Assembly: GCA_022822265.1 (NCBI GenBank)
Contig: JAJECA010000021.1
Location: 1 to 64,000, forward strand
Direction: 5' to 3'
Source: Acidimicrobiia bacterium
GTDB taxonomy: Bacteria; Actinomycetota; Acidimicrobiia; Acidimicrobiales; Bin134
DNA: 64,000 bases
In this document: piece after piece, positions 17,468 through 26,121 of the stretch
Layout: every line of letters starts with the position of its first letter
Numbering within the stretch: the stretch's first letter is position 1
Notes under the pieces: model-generated
What the model saw: only the letters and a program-made list of their open reading frames with translations
Told to the model about the DNA's origin: nothing
Databases searched by the model: none
Made by a program: the position numbers and the translations under genes

Positions 17468-18447
17468 CCCCCGGTCGCAGGACTGGCGGTGGGCCCCAGC
17501 TTGGACCGCAGATCAGCCTCCACGGCCTTGATCAGCTCTCCGGCATGCTCATCGCGCAGCTCGGCTAGACGGGGAGCGCCCGCACCCGCCTCGGCGTCCC
17601 ACTCGTCGGCGAACCGGCCCGAGGTGATGTCCTCCACCAGCTCCCGCATGGTGGTGGCCACGTCCACGTGGTCGAACCGGCCCCGCCGGGAAAGCTGTCC
17701 GTACTGGCTGGCCGGAGAGTGGTGGTCGAGCTGGGCCACGAAGCCGATCTCCCGCAGCAATCGGTAGTTGCGCTCCACTTCACCGGAATAGAACAGCTCG
17801 GTGGTGATGGCCTCCAGCGGGATGCCCAGTTCCAGCATCACCAACACGAAATTGGTGTTCACATGGGTCAGCACCGGCGATAGCAGCTGCTCCACCGCCA
17901 AATCCAGCACCGCCTCTTGATAGGGAGTCATGGCAATGGCCCCTTGGCGGAGTCCGCCGATGGCCTTGGCCACCGCCAGCATGCGGGCCTCAGCGGTGCC
18001 GGTGAGGTCGCGTTGGACGCCCACCGCGGTGATGAAGCCCACTCCCTCCTCGTAGCAGCGCCGCACTTCGGGGCCCAGCATCCGAGGAGCGACCATGGCG
18101 ATGTCGCCGTCGGGAGTGAACCGGTCGAAGGCCAGGGTGTAGCCGCTGGCCACGATGGTGAGCGCCTCTGGCCGAGGGGAGAGGCCCAGACCGGGGATGG
18201 AGTCGTCGGGAATCAGCACGCAGATGACATCGGCCGACGAGGCATCGGCGATGTCACCGGCGTCGAATCCGTCGTCGATGGCCTGCTCCCGGGTCTCGTC
18301 GGCCCTCACATGCACCGACACCGTTAGGCCCGAGTCCCGCAAGTTGAGCGCCCACGGCCTCCCCTGGTTGCCGTAGCCCACCACGGCCACCTGCTGGCCG
18401 TCTAGGGCGGCGAGGTCTGCGTCCTGCTCGTAGAAGAAGTCGGTCAT
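17464..18447 (-). CDS. Ketol-acid reductoisomerase-like protein (divergent IlvC paralogue)
   Basis: 327 residues, the length of class I KARI. The NADPH-binding start VAVVGYGNQGRPWALNLRDSG and the metal-site segment VLDLAVEQLLSPV (Asp-x3-Glu-Gln) match IlvC. Other invariant positions differ. The AHGFNIH segment reads ASGYTLAF, the VAPKGPGH segment reads VAPRMLGP, and the second metal-site YEGG reads YSGE. Real acetohydroxyacid isomeroreductase activity is therefore doubtful, and a related reductase or isomerase of another substrate is more likely. Coupled by GTGA to an MFS exporter, and not next to ilvB/ilvN or leuA, which also argues against the standard branched-chain pathway. Confidence 0.75.
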   Translation of the reverse strand: MTDFFYEQDADLAALDGQQVAVVGYGNQGRPWALNLRDSGLTVSVHVRADETREQAIDDGFDAGDIADASSADVICVLIPDDSIPGLGLSPRPEALTIVASGYTLAFDRFTPDGDIAMVAPRMLGPEVRRCYEEGVGFITAVGVQRDLTGTAEARMLAVAKAIGGLRQGAIAMTPYQEAVLDLAVEQLLSPVLTHVNTNFVLVMLELGIPLEAITTELFYSGEVERNYRLLREIGFVAQLDHHSPASQYGQLSRRGRFDHVDVATTMRELVEDITSGRFADEWDAEAGAGAPRLAELRDEHAGELIKAVEADLRSKLGPTASPATGG

Positions 18448-18524
18448 GGCCCTACTTTCCCAAAAGGCCAGCCGATCAGCCGAGGCGAGCCGCCGCCTTT
18501 GCTGAGGTTGTGTCAGTATTTGCC

Positions 18525-19772
18525 ATGAGCGCTGCTGCGTCTTCCGCTGTTTCGTTGGAAGCTCAGACGATCATCGACCCAGATGTGTGGGCCGATCCCT
18601 ATCCGTTCTACGAAAGGCTCCGCCAAGAGCATCCGGTATGGCTGGTGCCGGGGCTCGACTTAGCCTTTGTGGCCACTCATGACCTGATCGTGGATGCCCT
18701 CCGCCGGATCGACGATTTCTCCAATCACCTCGACGTTCTGTTGATCACCGATGACGACGGCAAACCCGCGCTGTTCCGCACCGAGCAATTCGGCGAGGGC
18801 ACGACCACCCTGGCCACCGCCGACCCGCCTGAGCACACCGTTCATCGCAGCGTGGTGTTTCCCGAACTGGTGGCCAAGCGCATGGAGGCCATGCGGCCCG
18901 AGATCGAGGCATTCATCGACGAGCAGTTTGTGGCAGCCCGTTCCCAAGGGAATCGGGTGGAATGGGCCTACACCGTGGCCCATCCCGTGCCGGCGCGGGT
19001 CATAGGACGGCTAATCGGGCTGCCCGATGAAGACTGGCCCAATGTGATGAAGTGGGCGCTCCACGGTGGCCTGCTTCTGGCCGGCTTCATCACTCGGGAG
19101 TCCATTGCGGCCGTCACCGAGGAGACGATCGGGGCCGGCGGCTTCCTATTCGAGAAGCTGATAGAGGCCGGCGAAGACCCAGGCGACGACCTGGTGGGGG
19201 TGTGCGCCAAGGCGGTGGCCAACGGCGACCTGGACGTGACCCATGCCATCGGCACCCTCACGGTGTTACTCGGCGCCGGCGGTGAGTCCACCGCGTCGCT
19301 GATCGGAAATGCGGTGCGAATCCTGGCTGACGATCCTGAACTCCAAGAGCAGATTCGGGCCGACCACAGCCTCTTGGAGAACTTCATCGAGGAAGCCGTA
19401 CGACTGGAGTCTCCGTTCCGAGGCCACTACCGCCAGGTCAAACGCGATTGCGAGCTGGGGGGCGTCACCCTCAAAGCCGGTACCACCGCGTTCTTGCTGT
19501 GGTCGTCGGCCAATCGCGATCCCGCGGAGCACGAACGGCCAAACGAGGTTGTGTTGGACCGTCGCATCCCCCGCAGCCATCTGGCCTTCGGCCGGGGAAT
19601 CCACCACTGCGTGGGCGCACCGCTGGCCCGCCTTGAGACCCTGTGCTCTCTGGAGCGGCTGCTGCAAGAGAGCTCTTGGTTCTCATTGGCCGACGACGAC
19701 CCGCCCCGGTGGGAGAAGAGCGTCTTCGTCCGCCGTCACGAGCACCTCCCGTTGGACGTGACCTGGAACTAG
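18525..19772 (+). CDS. Cytochrome P450
   Basis: About 415 residues from the ATG at 18525; an in-frame GTG at 18510 is an alternative. Motifs: I-helix LGAGGESTASL, ExxR in EEAVRLESPFRGH, and the haem loop FGRGIHHCVGAPLARLE near residue 355. It resembles class I bacterial P450s acting on hydrophobic substrates, and is not closely similar to the P450 at 1258-2472. An SDR gene follows 36 bp downstream, so oxidation followed by dehydrogenation of one substrate is a reasonable inference. No ferredoxin gene is adjacent. Confidence 0.92.
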   Translation: MSAAASSAVSLEAQTIIDPDVWADPYPFYERLRQEHPVWLVPGLDLAFVATHDLIVDALRRIDDFSNHLDVLLITDDDGKPALFRTEQFGEGTTTLATADPPEHTVHRSVVFPELVAKRMEAMRPEIEAFIDEQFVAARSQGNRVEWAYTVAHPVPARVIGRLIGLPDEDWPNVMKWALHGGLLLAGFITRESIAAVTEETIGAGGFLFEKLIEAGEDPGDDLVGVCAKAVANGDLDVTHAIGTLTVLLGAGGESTASLIGNAVRILADDPELQEQIRADHSLLENFIEEAVRLESPFRGHYRQVKRDCELGGVTLKAGTTAFLLWSSANRDPAEHERPNEVVLDRRIPRSHLAFGRGIHHCVGAPLARLETLCSLERLLQESSWFSLADDDPPRWEKSVFVRRHEHLPLDVTWN

Positions 19773-19808
19773 CCGACCACCGCACTCCCGGCCCTAGGGT
19801 TGCTAGCC

Positions 19809-20579
19809 ATGGGTGACTTCTCTGGCCGCTCCGGCGGGGCACTGGTAACCGGGGGCAGCGGCGGCATCGGAGCGGCCATCTGCGAGATGCTCGCCCAGAG
19901 AGGGACTTCGGTGGCGTTCACCTATCGAGCGAATACCGAGGCGGCCGAGGCAGTGGCTGCTTCGGTAAGGGAAGCCGGAGTGGACGCCCACATCGGGAAA
20001 CCTGCGCTGGAAGACCCCGATGAACTCAGGGCATTTGCCGATGAGGCTGCCGATCTGCTCGACGGTTTGCACACCGTGGTGAGCGCGGCTGGCCCCCACG
20101 TCCCTCAGATGTATTTGTCGCAGACCGACCCCGACCTGTTCGCCCGCCAGATCGACGCCGACGTGGTGGGGGCGTTCAACCTGACGGTGGCCGTCCTCCC
20201 CCATCTGCGGGCAGCCGGCGGCAACATCGTTTACGTCACCACCGCGGCCACCACCGTGTTCCCCAAACGCGACGCCCTGTCGTCGATCCCCAAAGGCGCG
20301 GTGGAGTCGTTGATGCGGGCGGTGGCCGTGGAGGAGGGTCGATTCGGAGTGCGAGCCAACTGCGTGGGGCCGGGAATGCTGGAGGACGGCATGGCCGCTC
20401 GCCTGATGGCCGAAGGCGATCTGGACGACCGGGCTCTGGAGGTGGCCCGCGCCAACATCCCCCTCGGCCGATTCGGCAAGGCGGCCGACATCGCCGAGGC
20501 CGCCTGCTTTTTGGCCTCCGACGCGGCCAATTACATAAGCGGCCAAAAGCTCGACATCGACGGCGCGTTCACCATCTAG
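19809..20579 (+). CDS. Short-chain dehydrogenase/reductase-fold protein lacking the catalytic Tyr
   Basis: 256 residues from the ATG at 19809. Classical SDR fold: ALVTGGSGGIGAAI (cofactor loop), VVSAAGPHV, and C-terminal LASDAANYISGQKLDIDGAF. The catalytic Ser strand reads IVYVTTAATTVF. Where the Tyr-x3-Lys motif is expected the sequence is DALSSIPKGAVESL: the Lys is present but the Tyr is replaced (Ser or Leu depending on alignment). The protein may be an enoyl-reductase-like SDR with another Tyr, or a non-catalytic member. It follows the P450 gene and is convergent with the TauD gene. Confidence 0.8.
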   Translation: MGDFSGRSGGALVTGGSGGIGAAICEMLAQRGTSVAFTYRANTEAAEAVAASVREAGVDAHIGKPALEDPDELRAFADEAADLLDGLHTVVSAAGPHVPQMYLSQTDPDLFARQIDADVVGAFNLTVAVLPHLRAAGGNIVYVTTAATTVFPKRDALSSIPKGAVESLMRAVAVEEGRFGVRANCVGPGMLEDGMAARLMAEGDLDDRALEVARANIPLGRFGKAADIAEAACFLASDAANYISGQKLDIDGAFTI

Positions 20580-20582
20580 CGG

Positions 20583-21404
20583 CTAGTCCCACTCCTCAAC
20601 CGTGACCCGGTGCATGAGGCGGCGCTCTATGTAATCGGGCACGGCGAAGTGCTGGACGGCCCGGTTGTCCCAGAAGGCTATGGAATCGGTGGCCCAGCGG
20701 AAGCGGCACTGGAACTCGGGCGAGCGCACGTGATTCAACAGGAACGGCAGAAGCACGTCGCTCTCGGCTTCGGTCACTCCCACGAGGCGGGTGGTGAAGT
20801 TGCTGTTCACGAACAGGGCCCGCCGCCCGGTCTCGGGATGAACCCGCACCACCGGGCGAATCAGCTCCGGGTATTCAGCTTGCATCGGCTCCAAGTGCTC
20901 TTTGGCGAAGCCCTCGTCGATGGCCCGGGTGAGGGTGTAGGTGAGGTCGTGGCCCGCCTCCAGGCTGTCGATCAGCGCCCGCATCGGCTCGGACAGCGCC
21001 TCGTAGGCCTTGTACATGTTGGCGAAGCAGGTGTCGCCGCCCACCTCGGGCAGCTCCACCGCCCTAAGGACAGATCCAAGCGGAGGGTTGGGCATGTAGG
21101 TGTTGTCGCTGTGCCAGCGGGCGGCCAAACCGCCCACCGGGGCGATCTGGTCGAGCACCGTTATGGCCGGGTGGGTTTCCAGCTTGGGGCCGAACGGGGC
21201 CACGTTGATGGGGCCGAACCGCTGGGCGAAGGCCAAGTGCTGATCAGGGGTGATGGGCTGGTCCCGGAAGAACACCACCAGATAGTCGAGCAGGGTCTGG
21301 CGGATGGCGGCCACCGTGTCGTCGTCAAGCTCTTCGCGCAGATCCACCCCGTGGATCTCGGCCCCGATGTCGGAGGTCAGCGGGCGAATGTCCAAGGCGG
21401 CCAT
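20583..21404 (-). CDS. TauD/TfdA-family 2-oxoglutarate dioxygenase
   Basis: 273 residues from the ATG at 21404 (MAALDIRPLTSDIGAEIHGVDL, a typical family start). Iron ligands: His and Asp in RWHSDNTYMPNPP, and the distal His in LMHRVTVEEWD at the C-terminus. A Trp and Arg-rich segment (QCRFRWATDSIAFWDNRAVQHFA) precedes it, as in taurine and alkyl-sulfate dioxygenases. It follows a MarR-type regulator gene by 7 bp, in one operon behind a palindromic operator. Its expression is therefore probably substrate-controlled; a sulfonate, sulfate ester or phenoxyacid substrate is possible but not shown. Confidence 0.9.
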   Translation of the reverse strand: MAALDIRPLTSDIGAEIHGVDLREELDDDTVAAIRQTLLDYLVVFFRDQPITPDQHLAFAQRFGPINVAPFGPKLETHPAITVLDQIAPVGGLAARWHSDNTYMPNPPLGSVLRAVELPEVGGDTCFANMYKAYEALSEPMRALIDSLEAGHDLTYTLTRAIDEGFAKEHLEPMQAEYPELIRPVVRVHPETGRRALFVNSNFTTRLVGVTEAESDVLLPFLLNHVRSPEFQCRFRWATDSIAFWDNRAVQHFAVPDYIERRLMHRVTVEEWD

Positions 21405-21411
21405 AGCGGCG

Positions 21412-21906
21412 CTACTCGGCGAAATCTCCCGCATCTCGGCGCAGAGTGCGAATGGCGTCGTCCAGTGCCCCCAGCGTTTCGGCCGAAAGTCCGGCCAGGC
21501 CGAACTCGATGTCGGCCAAGGTATCGGCCGCTTTGGCCACCAAGCGGCGTCCCTCGTCGGTGATCTCGGCCAACACAGTGCGGCGGTCCTCGGCGTGAGG
21601 CACTCGGCGAACCAACCCGTCTCGCTCCAAGCGGTCGATGGCGTTGGTGACGCTGGTGGGATGGACCATCAGCCGATTTCCCATCTTGCCCAGCGGGAGC
21701 GACCCGCGACGAGAGAAGTGGAGCAGGGCCAGCGCCTCAAACCGGGAGAAGGTCAGCTCGAACGGGGCCAGGGCCTCGTTGATCCGTCCGATCACCAACT
21801 GGTGGGCGCGGGTTATCGAGGTGGCCGCCGACATGGCGTCGACGGACCGCCAGTGGTTGGCCTCCCAGTTGCGCCGGGCTTCGCTTATGGGGTCGAACGG
21901 AAGCAT
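21412..21906 (-). CDS. MarR-family transcriptional regulator
   Basis: 164 residues. A central winged helix-turn-helix includes ALLHFSRRGSLPLGKMGNRLMVHPTSVTNAIDRLERDGLV, followed by the wing RRVPHAEDRRTVLAEIT, both diagnostic of MarR. Long terminal helices form the dimer interface. The start codon (21906-21904) lies one base from a perfect 10-bp inverted repeat (21908-21932), almost certainly its own operator. The regulator heads a two-gene operon with the TauD dioxygenase and would repress it until a ligand, perhaps the dioxygenase substrate, binds. Confidence 0.92.
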   Translation of the reverse strand: MLPFDPISEARRNWEANHWRSVDAMSAATSITRAHQLVIGRINEALAPFELTFSRFEALALLHFSRRGSLPLGKMGNRLMVHPTSVTNAIDRLERDGLVRRVPHAEDRRTVLAEITDEGRRLVAKAADTLADIEFGLAGLSAETLGALDDAIRTLRRDAGDFAE

Positions 21907-21907
21907 C

Positions 21908-21932
21908 CAATCGTCACTCTAGGTGACGATTG
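21908..21932. promoter_or_regulatory. Probable MarR operator, perfect palindrome
   Basis: CAATCGTCAC (21908-21917) and its exact reverse complement GTGACGATTG (21923-21932) are separated by 5 bp (TCTAG). The site abuts the MarR start codon, so a bound dimer would block a promoter or a leaderless start. Size and spacing fit MarR-dimer sites. Confidence 0.8.
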
Positions 21933-22020
21933 ATCGGCCCACCTTTGTCGGCGGGCGATCCGTCCACCAGCCTCCCCAATGACTACTCTGTGGCCGCTCG
22001 CCCCACCTTGAGGAGATTGA

Positions 22021-22320
22021 ATGATCGTCGTCGCCGGCTCCGTTTCTGTCCCCGTTGAGAACACCGAGGCCTTCATGGCCGCGGCCGCAGAGGTCTCGGC
22101 TGCATCCCGAGCCCTGGACGGCAACGTCGACTACTGCATCTCGATGCAGGGACCAGGCGTTTTTCGGTTCTTGGAAATCTGGGAGACCGATGAAGCCATG
22201 ATGGCGCAATTCAATGCACCCCCCTTCGGGGCGTTCCAGGCCGCGGTCAGCGAGCTCGGTATGGCCGGGATGGACGGGAAGAAATACGAAATCTCCTCGG
22301 TCGGCCCGCTGTTCGGATAG
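22021..22320 (+). CDS. Antibiotic biosynthesis monooxygenase (ABM)-fold protein, copy 1
   Basis: 99 residues, beginning MIVVAGSVSVPVENTEAFMAA and ending SSVGPLFG. The pattern of a first strand, long helix, FRFLEIWETDEAM and a second helix is that of the dimeric ferredoxin-like ABM fold, used by small cofactor-free oxygenases and by regulatory or binding proteins. A GAGGAGATTG site precedes the ATG. The next gene but 84 bp away is a clear duplicate, including the region upstream. Substrate unknown. Confidence 0.75.
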   Translation: MIVVAGSVSVPVENTEAFMAAAAEVSAASRALDGNVDYCISMQGPGVFRFLEIWETDEAMMAQFNAPPFGAFQAAVSELGMAGMDGKKYEISSVGPLFG

Positions 22321-22404
22321 TCGCTCGGGCAAGTTGCCCGACCTCATCAGCCTGCCCCTCGGTGGGTACGCTGTGACCGCTCAGTACCTAATTGAGGAGA
22401 TCCC

Positions 22405-22704
22405 ATGATTGTCATAGCCGGCACTGGCTCCCTTCCCCCCGAGAACACCGACGCTTTCATGGAAGCCGCCAACGAAGCGGCGGCGGCGTGCCGAAACGAG
22501 GACGGCAACATCGAATACTGCTTCTCGGTGGAAGCCCCGGGGAAGATCCGCATCTTTGAATGCTGGGAGAGCGAAGAGGCCTTGGGCCCCCACTTCACCG
22601 CTCCTCACATGGCCGCTTTCGGCGCCGCCATTGGAGAGCTCGGGGTTACCGGTATGGATCTTCAGAAATACCAGGTCTCCTCGGTGGGCCCGCTCTTCGG
22701 ATAG
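22405..22704 (+). CDS. Antibiotic biosynthesis monooxygenase (ABM)-fold protein, copy 2
   Basis: 99 residues, same length and same ends as copy 1 (MIVIAGTGSLPPENTDAF at the start, SSVGPLFG at the end) but diverged through the middle (IRIFECWESEEALGPHF). The leaders also match: a TAC-x-CT -10-like box, GTGxCCGCTC and TTGAGGAGAT before each ATG. The gene was thus duplicated with its promoter and ribosome-binding site, and each copy can be expressed alone. Divergence suggests separate substrates or a heterodimer. Confidence 0.75.
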   Translation: MIVIAGTGSLPPENTDAFMEAANEAAAACRNEDGNIEYCFSVEAPGKIRIFECWESEEALGPHFTAPHMAAFGAAIGELGVTGMDLQKYQVSSVGPLFG

Positions 22705-22761
22705 GGCGCTGGGACACCCGCCGCCGTTCGGCGGGATTCAGAATCAGGCAGACTGAACACG

Positions 22762-23751
22762 GTGGAGGACTACTTCCAGCAGCTGGTGCGCTCTTGGCGC
22801 AGCGTCACCTCTCGAACGGTGCGCGAGGCGGTGGCCGTGTTGCTCCTGCTGATTGTGGTGTTCGGCTCAGGGTTCTCCGCGCTCACCACCTACGCCGAGC
22901 TGGTGGTTTTCGACGAAGACCGATTCACCGAAGAGCTGGCCGGGATCTTCGACGACGAGGACGTCCACAAGGTGGTGGCAGCATCTTTCGTCTCCACCAC
23001 CGTGGAGATGGCCGATTTGCCGGTCACCCCGGCCGGCTCGGCCGGCGCCCAGCAGACCATCCAGCAGGAGATCCCGCCGATCGTGGGCGAGCTGCTCACC
23101 GACGGGGACAATGACCGGCTCCTGGAGCGGGCGGTTAGGGCGGCCCACAACGACGTGCTCGCCGTGGAGGGCGGCACCTTGGTGGCCAATCCGCCCGTCC
23201 GAAGCGTGCAGGTGGATCTGGAGCCCATCTTCAATCAGATGCTGGACCGGCTCGTGGACAACGAGGAGCTGGCCTTTTTGGGCACCGTGACCCCGCCGTT
23301 CGACGCCGGCGTGGTGACCGTGCTTGAGCGCGCCGAGCCGGGAGACCGGTTCTGGGAGTTCCTCGGCCAGCTCCAAGACCGCCGCTCCTCCACCATCACC
23401 CTGATCTTGCTGTGCGGCATCGGGGCGCTGCTGATATCGCCGTCCCGCACCCGGGTGGTGTGGAGCATCGGCACCGGCATCGTGGCCATGGCCGGCATTC
23501 TGGGAGTGGGGATTTACGGCTCCCGGGCGCTGCTGGCCGTGCTGATCGACAATTCCGACACCGTGAGGGCCGCCCAGTCGATCCACGAGGCCCTGCTGGA
23601 TGACCTGAGCGGCCGCCTGATGGACATGGCTCTCATCGGCGTGCTCATGATCGTGGTCGGCGCCGCCCTCGGCTGGCTCTGGCGCAAATTCGGTCCCACA
23701 CCCCCCGAAGAAAAAGCCCTAGCCATCCCCGAAAACCCCCCGGTTGTCTGA
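22762..23751 (+). CDS. Conserved membrane protein of unknown function
   Basis: 329 residues from a GTG at 22762. Topology read from hydrophobicity: one helix at about 21-47, a soluble domain of about 160 residues (acidic, with DEDRFTEELAGIFDDEDV), then three helices near 209-225, 232-253 and 290-308, and a short Pro-rich cytoplasmic tail. The large loop between helix 1 and 2 probably faces outside. No family motif recognised. It starts 57 bp after the second ABM gene and may be read from its own promoter. Confidence 0.6.
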   Translation: MEDYFQQLVRSWRSVTSRTVREAVAVLLLLIVVFGSGFSALTTYAELVVFDEDRFTEELAGIFDDEDVHKVVAASFVSTTVEMADLPVTPAGSAGAQQTIQQEIPPIVGELLTDGDNDRLLERAVRAAHNDVLAVEGGTLVANPPVRSVQVDLEPIFNQMLDRLVDNEELAFLGTVTPPFDAGVVTVLERAEPGDRFWEFLGQLQDRRSSTITLILLCGIGALLISPSRTRVVWSIGTGIVAMAGILGVGIYGSRALLAVLIDNSDTVRAAQSIHEALLDDLSGRLMDMALIGVLMIVVGAALGWLWRKFGPTPPEEKALAIPENPPVV

Positions 23752-23757
23752 TTGCCT

Positions 23758-24540
23758 CTACGAACCGGTGAACTTGGCTTTGCCGGGGCCGTTTTCTAGG
23801 AAGCTGGCTACGCCGGTGTGGGCGTCTTCGGTGTCGAAGCAGGCGGCGAAGGCTTCCACCTCTATCTCCAGGGCTTCATCGAGGGGCAGGAAGTAGCCGT
23901 CGAGGATGGCTCTTTTGGCCAGGGTGATCGCCGCGGGGCCTGCGGCGTAGCGGGCGGCCAGCTTGACGGCCTCGTCGTACACCTCTTCGTCAGGATGCAT
24001 GGAGCTGGCCAAGCCGATGGCCACCGCTTCGTCGGCTCGCACGCTTCGGCCGCTGTAGATCAGCTCCTTGGCCTTGGTGATTCCTACCAGGCGGCTGAGG
24101 CGCTGGGTGCCGCCCCCACCGGGGATGAGGCCCAGCAGGATCTCCGGCTGGCCCAGCACCGCGCTCTCACCCACCAGGCGGAATTCGGCGGCCATGGCCA
24201 GCTCGCATCCTCCGCCGAGGGCGTAGCCGTTGACCGCGCAGATGGTGATCTGAGGAAGCTGCTCCAGCGCCCGCAGCGCGTCGTTGATCCTCTGGCTCAG
24301 GTCCCGGCCCCGGGCGGCGTCCATTCCCGAGAACTCGTTGATGTCGGCGCCGGCGGCGAACACCTTGGACCCACCCCAGATCACCACCGCTCGGATATCG
24401 GTACGTCCGGCCAGCTCGTCGGCAGCCTGGTGCAGCTCGGCCACCACCTGGGTATTCAGCGCATTGACCTTGGGACGGTCCAGCCTCATGGTGGCTACGC
24501 CTTCTGCCGCACCGGTTTCAATCCTCACGAATTCGCCCAT
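23758..24540 (-). CDS. Enoyl-CoA hydratase/isomerase (crotonase family)
   Basis: 260 residues from the ATG at 24540, chosen over a GTG two codons upstream because an AAGGAG site is well spaced from it. Crotonase motifs: MRLDRPKVNALN, oxyanion loop KVFAAGADINEFSGMD, NGYALGGGCELAMAAEF with the first catalytic Glu, and GQPEILLGLIPGGGGTQRL with the second. Both Glu residues are present, so true hydratase activity on short or medium enoyl-CoA is likely. Divergent from the CoA-ligase gene at 24628. Confidence 0.93.
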   Translation of the reverse strand: MGEFVRIETGAAEGVATMRLDRPKVNALNTQVVAELHQAADELAGRTDIRAVVIWGGSKVFAAGADINEFSGMDAARGRDLSQRINDALRALEQLPQITICAVNGYALGGGCELAMAAEFRLVGESAVLGQPEILLGLIPGGGGTQRLSRLVGITKAKELIYSGRSVRADEAVAIGLASSMHPDEEVYDEAVKLAARYAAGPAAITLAKRAILDGYFLPLDEALEIEVEAFAACFDTEDAHTGVASFLENGPGKAKFTGS

Positions 24541-24627
24541 CTCCACGCTCCTTGATATTCGGACTGGCCAACCGTATTCCTCTCACACTGCGGGTACTCA
24601 GTTATCCCGAAATGGCACACTCGGGAG

Positions 24628-26121
24628 ATGTGGGCCGAGACCATCAGGGCATCGGGAAAGCGGTTTTACGACCGTCCGGCCCTGGTGGCGGAGGAGGGTT
24701 GGCGCATCAGCTTCGCCCAGTTCGACCGCCTGACCGATGAGGTGGCCGTCGGGTTGGCCCGCCGGGGGGTGAGCCACGGCCAGGTGGTGGCCCTGCTGGT
24801 GCCGTCGTCGGTGGACTACATCGTGCTGTATGGGGCGCTGGCCAAGTTGGGGGCGATCACTGCCGGCGTTAGCAGCCGTCTTCCTGCCCCAGAGCGCACC
24901 GTGTTGGTGAACGAGGTGGCCCAGGCCGATCGGGCCATCGGCACCGCAGCTATGGCCGACGGCATGGCCCTCGACATCGACGTGATCGAAGTTGCTCTGG
25001 CCGATGGGCCGGGATCGGTGTGCGCTGATCTGCGGGTGCATGACGAGGCCCCACCACGGCTGGCCCCTGACGGCGATCGGCCGGTGGCTGTGGTGTTCAC
25101 GTCGGGTACTACCGGGGTGCCCAAAGGGGCGACGTTCACCGATCAGATCTTGGCTGACATCGCGGTGGTGGACACGGGAAACGGCTGGGGGGAGGGCGGC
25201 CCCATCACGTCCAACACCCAGATGGCCCACATCGGGGTGATGGGCAAGGTGCCGGCTCAGTTCGCGGTGGGCACCACGCTGCATGTGATCGACAAATGGA
25301 GCGCCACCGTCGTATTGGACGCCGTGTCCCGCTACCGGATGCCCGCGGTGGGCGGGGTGGCGCCGCAGATCGCCCTCATGTTGCGCCACCCCGAATTCGA
25401 CCAGTACGACTTCTCCTCGGTGAGGCTCGTGGTCACCGGTGGGGCGCCCTCGCCTCCCAATGTGATCGAGGAGGCCCGGCAGCGGTTCGGGGCTGATTGG
25501 ACTCAGCGTTACGCCTGTACTGAGGCCGGTGGCATCGGAACCTTCACCTGGGTCGACGCCCCCATGGAGGAGATGCTCTACACCGTGGGGCGGCCCCGGC
25601 CCGGCATCAAGGTCGAGGTGCGCGACCCCGACAGCGAATTGGCCGTGGCCCCCGGGACGGTGGGAGAGGTGTGCTTTCGATCTCCCACCGTGATGGCCGG
25701 GTTTTGGCGCAATCCGGAAGCCACTGCTGCCGCGCTAAAGAGCGGCTGGCTCTACACCGGAGACCAGGGCTGGATGGACGACACGGGCTGCTTGCGACTT
25801 GTGGGCCGCCGGGGAGAGGGCTTCCACCGAGGCGGCTACGTGGTGTTCCCAGTCGAGGCCGAGAAAGTGCTGGCCTGGCACCCCAAGGTTTCAGGGGTGT
25901 GCGTGGTGCCCCGGCCCGACGAGCTGATGGGTGCTGTCGGAGTGGCCGTGGTCATCCCAACTGACGCCAATGACCCACCCACGCTCGAAGAATTACGGGC
26001 CTTCGGCCAACAGCACATCGCTACCCACAAGCTCCCCGAACACCTCCGCATCACCGACACCTTCCCCCTAACCCCCATGTCCAAGATTGACCGCAAAACC
26101 CTCGAACTCCAAGAGGCCTAG
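24628..26121 (+). CDS. AMP-forming acyl-CoA synthetase/ligase (ANL superfamily)
   Basis: 497 residues. The phosphate-binding loop FTSGTTGVPKGATFT, adenine motif YACTEAGG, YTGDQGWMDDTG with the hinge-region Asp, GRRGEGFHRGGYVVFP and C-terminal catalytic Lys (SKIDRKTLEL) are all visible, so the enzyme should be active. It activates a carboxylic acid as acyl-AMP and transfers it to CoA. Its stop codon overlaps that of the convergent acyl-CoA dehydrogenase in a shared CTAG. Substrate chain length is not evident. Confidence 0.92.
   Translation: MWAETIRASGKRFYDRPALVAEEGWRISFAQFDRLTDEVAVGLARRGVSHGQVVALLVPSSVDYIVLYGALAKLGAITAGVSSRLPAPERTVLVNEVAQADRAIGTAAMADGMALDIDVIEVALADGPGSVCADLRVHDEAPPRLAPDGDRPVAVVFTSGTTGVPKGATFTDQILADIAVVDTGNGWGEGGPITSNTQMAHIGVMGKVPAQFAVGTTLHVIDKWSATVVLDAVSRYRMPAVGGVAPQIALMLRHPEFDQYDFSSVRLVVTGGAPSPPNVIEEARQRFGADWTQRYACTEAGGIGTFTWVDAPMEEMLYTVGRPRPGIKVEVRDPDSELAVAPGTVGEVCFRSPTVMAGFWRNPEATAAALKSGWLYTGDQGWMDDTGCLRLVGRRGEGFHRGGYVVFPVEAEKVLAWHPKVSGVCVVPRPDELMGAVGVAVVIPTDANDPPTLEELRAFGQQHIATHKLPEHLRITDTFPLTPMSKIDRKTLELQEA

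Noticed and set aside
17464-18447. Assignment as housekeeping ilvC
   Set aside because: Several invariant KARI residues are changed and the neighbourhood has no branched-chain amino acid genes.
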